Source: an uncultured Verrucomicrobiota bacterium | GTDB taxonomy: Bacteria > Verrucomicrobiota > Verrucomicrobiia > Limisphaerales > UBA1096 | Reading direction: 5' to 3' | Assembly: GCA_913050205.1 (NCBI GenBank) | Contig: CAJXAU010000063.1 | Span: forward strand, 1 to 7,739 | Length of the DNA stretch: 7,739 nt | Program-made: the position numbers and the translations under genes | The notes under the pieces: model-generated | What the model saw: only the letters and a program-made list of their open reading frames with translations | What the model was told of the DNA's origin: nothing | Databases searched by the model: none | Part shown: positions 5,244 through 7,739 of the stretch, piece after piece | Layout of the letters: every line of letters begins with the position of its first letter | Numbering within the stretch: the first letter of the stretch is position 1

Positions 5244-7739
5244 CTATGAGGTCTCGATATTAGCCTGTTTTTTTCTCTCATCGACCATGATAAAACCAAG
5301 CAATCCGAAACCGCCAAGTAGCGAGGCGAGGCTCACATATAACCAAGTATTCGGTGGCTGAAATCGAAAGACGACGGAATGTTGTCCGGGCGCCAACCGT
5401 ACGCCGCGCATGACGTGGTTGCATCGTAGCAGTTCTGCCGGTTGGCCATTGATGCTGACCTGCCAGTGGGGCGACCAGTGATCATTGAGCAGTAGCACGG
5501 ACTCTGAGGTGGCATTTGCCGATAATTGGATCTCCTTCGGTTTATATGCCGTGATATTGACCGTGCCGGCCGCTTGGCCAAGCGCAGGTTGTGAGGGCGC
5601 GATTGGGGAGTTGACGATGACAGATGCGTGCGGGTCAAAGTCCCGCTTGGCCAAGGTTTCAAGAGTTGCCGTGTCATTTGTTTGTACCTGCCAATGGCTA
5701 TAGAGCTTGGCCCGGGGCAGGGCACCGTCAAATCGGATCAAGGTATGATCACCGGCTGGATTAAACTGAGTCGTTAGATCCTCCAACTCGGGGACGTTTT
5801 GCTTCGGATGATCCGGCCTCAGTCCGATTTGAAAACGGTCGTTTACGGAAAAACGGCCCTTGCCGGGGTCGAATTGTTGATTGAAGAATGCCACGTCGTT
5901 GGTGCCCCCGAGAATCCAACGGGTATTAGTTAACTCCCAGCGGCGCCCGATCAAGTGATATGTGTTCGTGTCTCCGCCAACAGGGGTGAATCGGCGTTCG
6001 AATGCCTCGTGATCTGAGGCCATGCGCGGTGCCTGAACAACGTCGATGGATTGGATATTATTATATAGAAATTGGTGTTGCAGCCATTCAACGCCGTATA
6101 GTTGTCGTAGGGTGTCAGGGGAAATTTGAGATATAGTCACGCGCCCTTCGTGTGGTGATTGCTTGAGCCTGTCTATCAGTGGATTGCTGCTTTCATACTT
6201 ATCCTTATAGTCGTCATACTGGACCCACGGGATATTCGCCCGCGTGAGGTCCAGTGCTATAAGCAAAACCAAACCGATTCCAAAAACCGGGGAGGCTTTG
6301 CTGCGAAGTGTTTTGGTTATCAGGAATACACCGATGCCAAAAATGAGCGCAGTGATTATGAGTTCCCACGAACTGAAGGCCGCCATTGTGGCTGCGGTTT
6401 CTGGTGTAAAACCTCGACCGGCAATATGTTGCGCGAGCAGTCCTTTGGAAGCGCCCATGACCAAGCTAAATAGCAGGCAGGCACCGGCCGCGATGGCAAA
6501 TCCCATCACCCATTTTTTGATGAGCGTGGCGCTGCCCTCAGTTTCCTGTCGAGCGAGCCGGATTATGCCCTCCACGCCGTAGCCGCACAGGACTATAATG
6601 GCGAAGTGCATCGGGTGTAGAAACTTGATCGTGTTGCGCATCGTGTTGAAGAACGGCAACTGATAGATGAATTGGTAGAATATGGCATGCCGCCCAAACG
6701 CCAGCAGCAGTGATATGACACCGAGTCCGGCCCAAAACAGGATCATCCGTTTTTCAGTTGGCGAATATAGACTGGTCCGTTTTTGCAGCGCGAAGAGTAT
6801 GGCGCAAATGGCGAGCAGCACCACGATTACACCGGCGTACTCGCCCGACCCAGAATGCCGCTGGAGAAATTGTCTTTTGTTCTGAACCAATTGCATCAAC
6901 CGTGCGGCTTCCTGATTTTTGACACCCATCACTTGTGCGAGTTCTCCGGGTAAGACATTACGCTGCCCGAACGCGGCGATGACTTCCTCCACTTCCTCGA
7001 TGCGCTCGATCATCGGGTCCTGCCCCACAGCGCCCCAATAGTTGCCCCCCGCAAGGGAGCGAATTTTATCCGCATCATATGGTCTGGGTGTGTCGAGTCG
7101 GTACCCAAAAAAACCGGGCACAACGATGCGCAGCGCCTCCATCTTGGGAAGGCTCCACTGCGTGAGAAAATTCCACTGCTGCTCCTTGGCGGCTGCCGAG
7201 TTGTTCCCTTGGCCGCTGGTGGAGCCCTGCAGTTGTGTGCCAACCAACGTCGACATGGTTTGTGACGCGGCCAACCCGGCAACGAGGGCCACCACGGCAA
7301 CCCCGGCCGCCCCGCGGCCAAGCGCTTGGCCAAGCGCGGTTTGTTTGCCGGACTCAAGCGGTTTGATGACGAACCCGAACAGCACAAACGCCGCGATGTA
7401 GAGGCTGAATAGTGCGCCGATATCGTAACCCTCCATCAGGCCAAGCCCGACACAAACGCCGGCCAGTGCGAGGTTTGCCCACGGCCTTGATTTCAGCGCG
7501 CGCAGGACGAAGGCCGCGGCGAGGAAGGTGGTGGCGAAGGTCAGTGCCCGCGATGGTAGGCCCCAGCAGGCGTACGAGACGACTTCCATGTTGAACGCCG
7601 CGGCCACCGCACCGATCGTGCAGGCGAGGTTCCGCAGGCCAAGCGTGCGGAAGAAAAACCAGGCGGACAGCCCGAGAATGATCAGGCAGATTGGCGTACA
7701 CAATTTGAGATACAGTACCGAGTTTTGCAGCAGCAAACC
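5244..7739 (-). CDS. YfhO-family polytopic membrane protein (GT-C-like), 5' end outside window
   Basis: The frame is open to the right edge. The first in-frame start-like codon, TTG at 7736, is preceded by an in-frame Gly codon and looks internal, so the true start lies off-window. Counting from 7736, 830 residues are visible. Six hydrophobic segments lie in about 9-160, five or six more between about 300 and 500, and one near the C-terminus (VSLASLLGGFGLLGFI). YfhO-like features are the LPFFNTMRNTIKFLHP segment near 360-375 and the C-terminal beta-rich domain with NDHWSPHWQVSINGQP near 750-766, followed by RGVRLAPGQHSVVFRFQPP. In Firmicutes, YfhO proteins transfer sugars from undecaprenyl phosphate onto surface polymers; the acceptor here is unknown. 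The catalytic acidic residue of the GT-C fold is expected in the missing N-terminal loop. A soluble, charged, helical insert is at about 230-300. Two dispersed DNA repeats are read as ALGQALG (135-141) and ALGQAAG (near 719). Confidence 0.88.
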   Translation of the reverse strand, partial: GLLLQNSVLYLKLCTPICLIILGLSAWFFFRTLGLRNLACTIGAVAAAFNMEVVSYACWGLPSRALTFATTFLAAAFVLRALKSRPWANLALAGVCVGLGLMEGYDIGALFSLYIAAFVLFGFVIKPLESGKQTALGQALGRGAAGVAVVALVAGLAASQTMSTLVGTQLQGSTSGQGNNSAAAKEQQWNFLTQWSLPKMEALRIVVPGFFGYRLDTPRPYDADKIRSLAGGNYWGAVGQDPMIERIEEVEEVIAAFGQRNVLPGELAQVMGVKNQEAARLMQLVQNKRQFLQRHSGSGEYAGVIVVLLAICAILFALQKRTSLYSPTEKRMILFWAGLGVISLLLAFGRHAIFYQFIYQLPFFNTMRNTIKFLHPMHFAIIVLCGYGVEGIIRLARQETEGSATLIKKWVMGFAIAAGACLLFSLVMGASKGLLAQHIAGRGFTPETAATMAAFSSWELIITALIFGIGVFLITKTLRSKASPVFGIGLVLLIALDLTRANIPWVQYDDYKDKYESSNPLIDRLKQSPHEGRVTISQISPDTLRQLYGVEWLQHQFLYNNIQSIDVVQAPRMASDHEAFERRFTPVGGDTNTYHLIGRRWELTNTRWILGGTNDVAFFNQQFDPGKGRFSVNDRFQIGLRPDHPKQNVPELEDLTTQFNPAGDHTLIRFDGALPRAKLYSHWQVQTNDTATLETLAKRDFDPHASVIVNSPIAPSQPALGQAAGTVNITAYKPKEIQLSANATSESVLLLNDHWSPHWQVSINGQPAELLRCNHVMRGVRLAPGQHSVVFRFQPPNTWLYVSLASLLGGFGLLGFIMVDERKKQANIETS
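5571..5585. repeat. Dispersed palindromic repeat, core with flanks (copy G)
   Basis: CGCTTGGCCAAGCGC contains a 14-base perfect palindrome CGCTTGGCCAAGCG plus one base. It lies in the C-terminal soluble part of the YfhO-like gene, read P-A-L-G-Q-A-A in a linker rich in Ala, Pro and Ser. Confidence 0.75.
5644..5655. repeat. Dispersed palindromic repeat, core form (copy H)
   Basis: CGCTTGGCCAAG, one exact unit, 58 bases from copy G in the same gene. It is read T-L-A-K-R, a different frame from copy G, so the YfhO-like gene also carries the repeat in two frames. Confidence 0.65.
7314..7337. repeat. Dispersed palindromic repeat, longest copy (copy F)
   Basis: About two tandem 12-base units (core 7316-7337) flanked by GC. 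The minus strand reads it A-L-G-Q-A-L-G, in a hydrophilic loop between predicted membrane segments of the YfhO-like protein. It is identical over 20 bases to copies A and E, but copy A is translated in a different frame. Confidence 0.85.

Noticed and set aside
179..7337. CRISPR array
   Set aside because: The palindromic repeats are short, irregularly spaced over kilobases, in both orientations and mostly inside coding sequence. No regular spacers or cas genes exist.
7734..7736. TTG at 7736 as the true start of the YfhO-like gene
   Set aside because: An in-frame Gly codon precedes it, no ribosome site is visible, and the N-terminal catalytic loop expected of the family is missing, so the gene very likely begins outside the window.

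Overview
The window most likely comes from a member of the Planctomycetota-Verrucomicrobiota (PVC) group, of moderately high GC content. The main reason is the gene covering the left half. It joins a planctomycete-type cytochrome c domain, WD40-like repeats, Ig-like segments and the DUF1549 and DUF1553 domains in one secreted chain, an architecture seen almost only in that group. I cannot choose between the two phyla from this window. A long YfhO-type membrane protein would fit a verrucomicrobial relative, but this is only a lean.

All three protein genes lie on the minus strand, so they are read from right to left. (1) Positions 7739-5244 hold a YfhO-family polytopic membrane protein whose 5' end is cut by the right edge. 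(2) After a 72-base gap, 5171-4404 holds a complete class I SAM-dependent methyltransferase of 255 residues. (3) After 160 noncoding bases, 4243-1 holds a very large exported c-type cytochrome / WD40 / DUF1549 / DUF1553 protein. It is open for 1414 codons and runs off the left edge. No plus-strand gene, tRNA, rRNA, CRISPR array or transposon was found.

Genes 1 and 2 may form one unit concerned with cell-surface glycan or lipid-linked sugar modification; this rests only on their adjacency and families. A candidate intrinsic terminator right after the methyltransferase separates them from gene 3. Gene 3 is probably its own unit, continuing leftward out of the window.

The most unusual signal is a dispersed palindromic repeat built on a 12-base unit, CGCTTGGCCAAG. 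Its 10-base core CTTGGCCAAG occurs seven times, where about 0.01 would be expected by chance. A 20-base version is present identically at 179-198, 4385-4404 (reverse orientation) and 7316-7335. Copies lie inside all-alpha, beta-propeller and membrane-protein coding regions, in more than one reading frame. One copy sits exactly at the methyltransferase stop codon and supplies the hairpin of the presumed terminator. This looks like a DNA-level repeat family rather than a protein motif.
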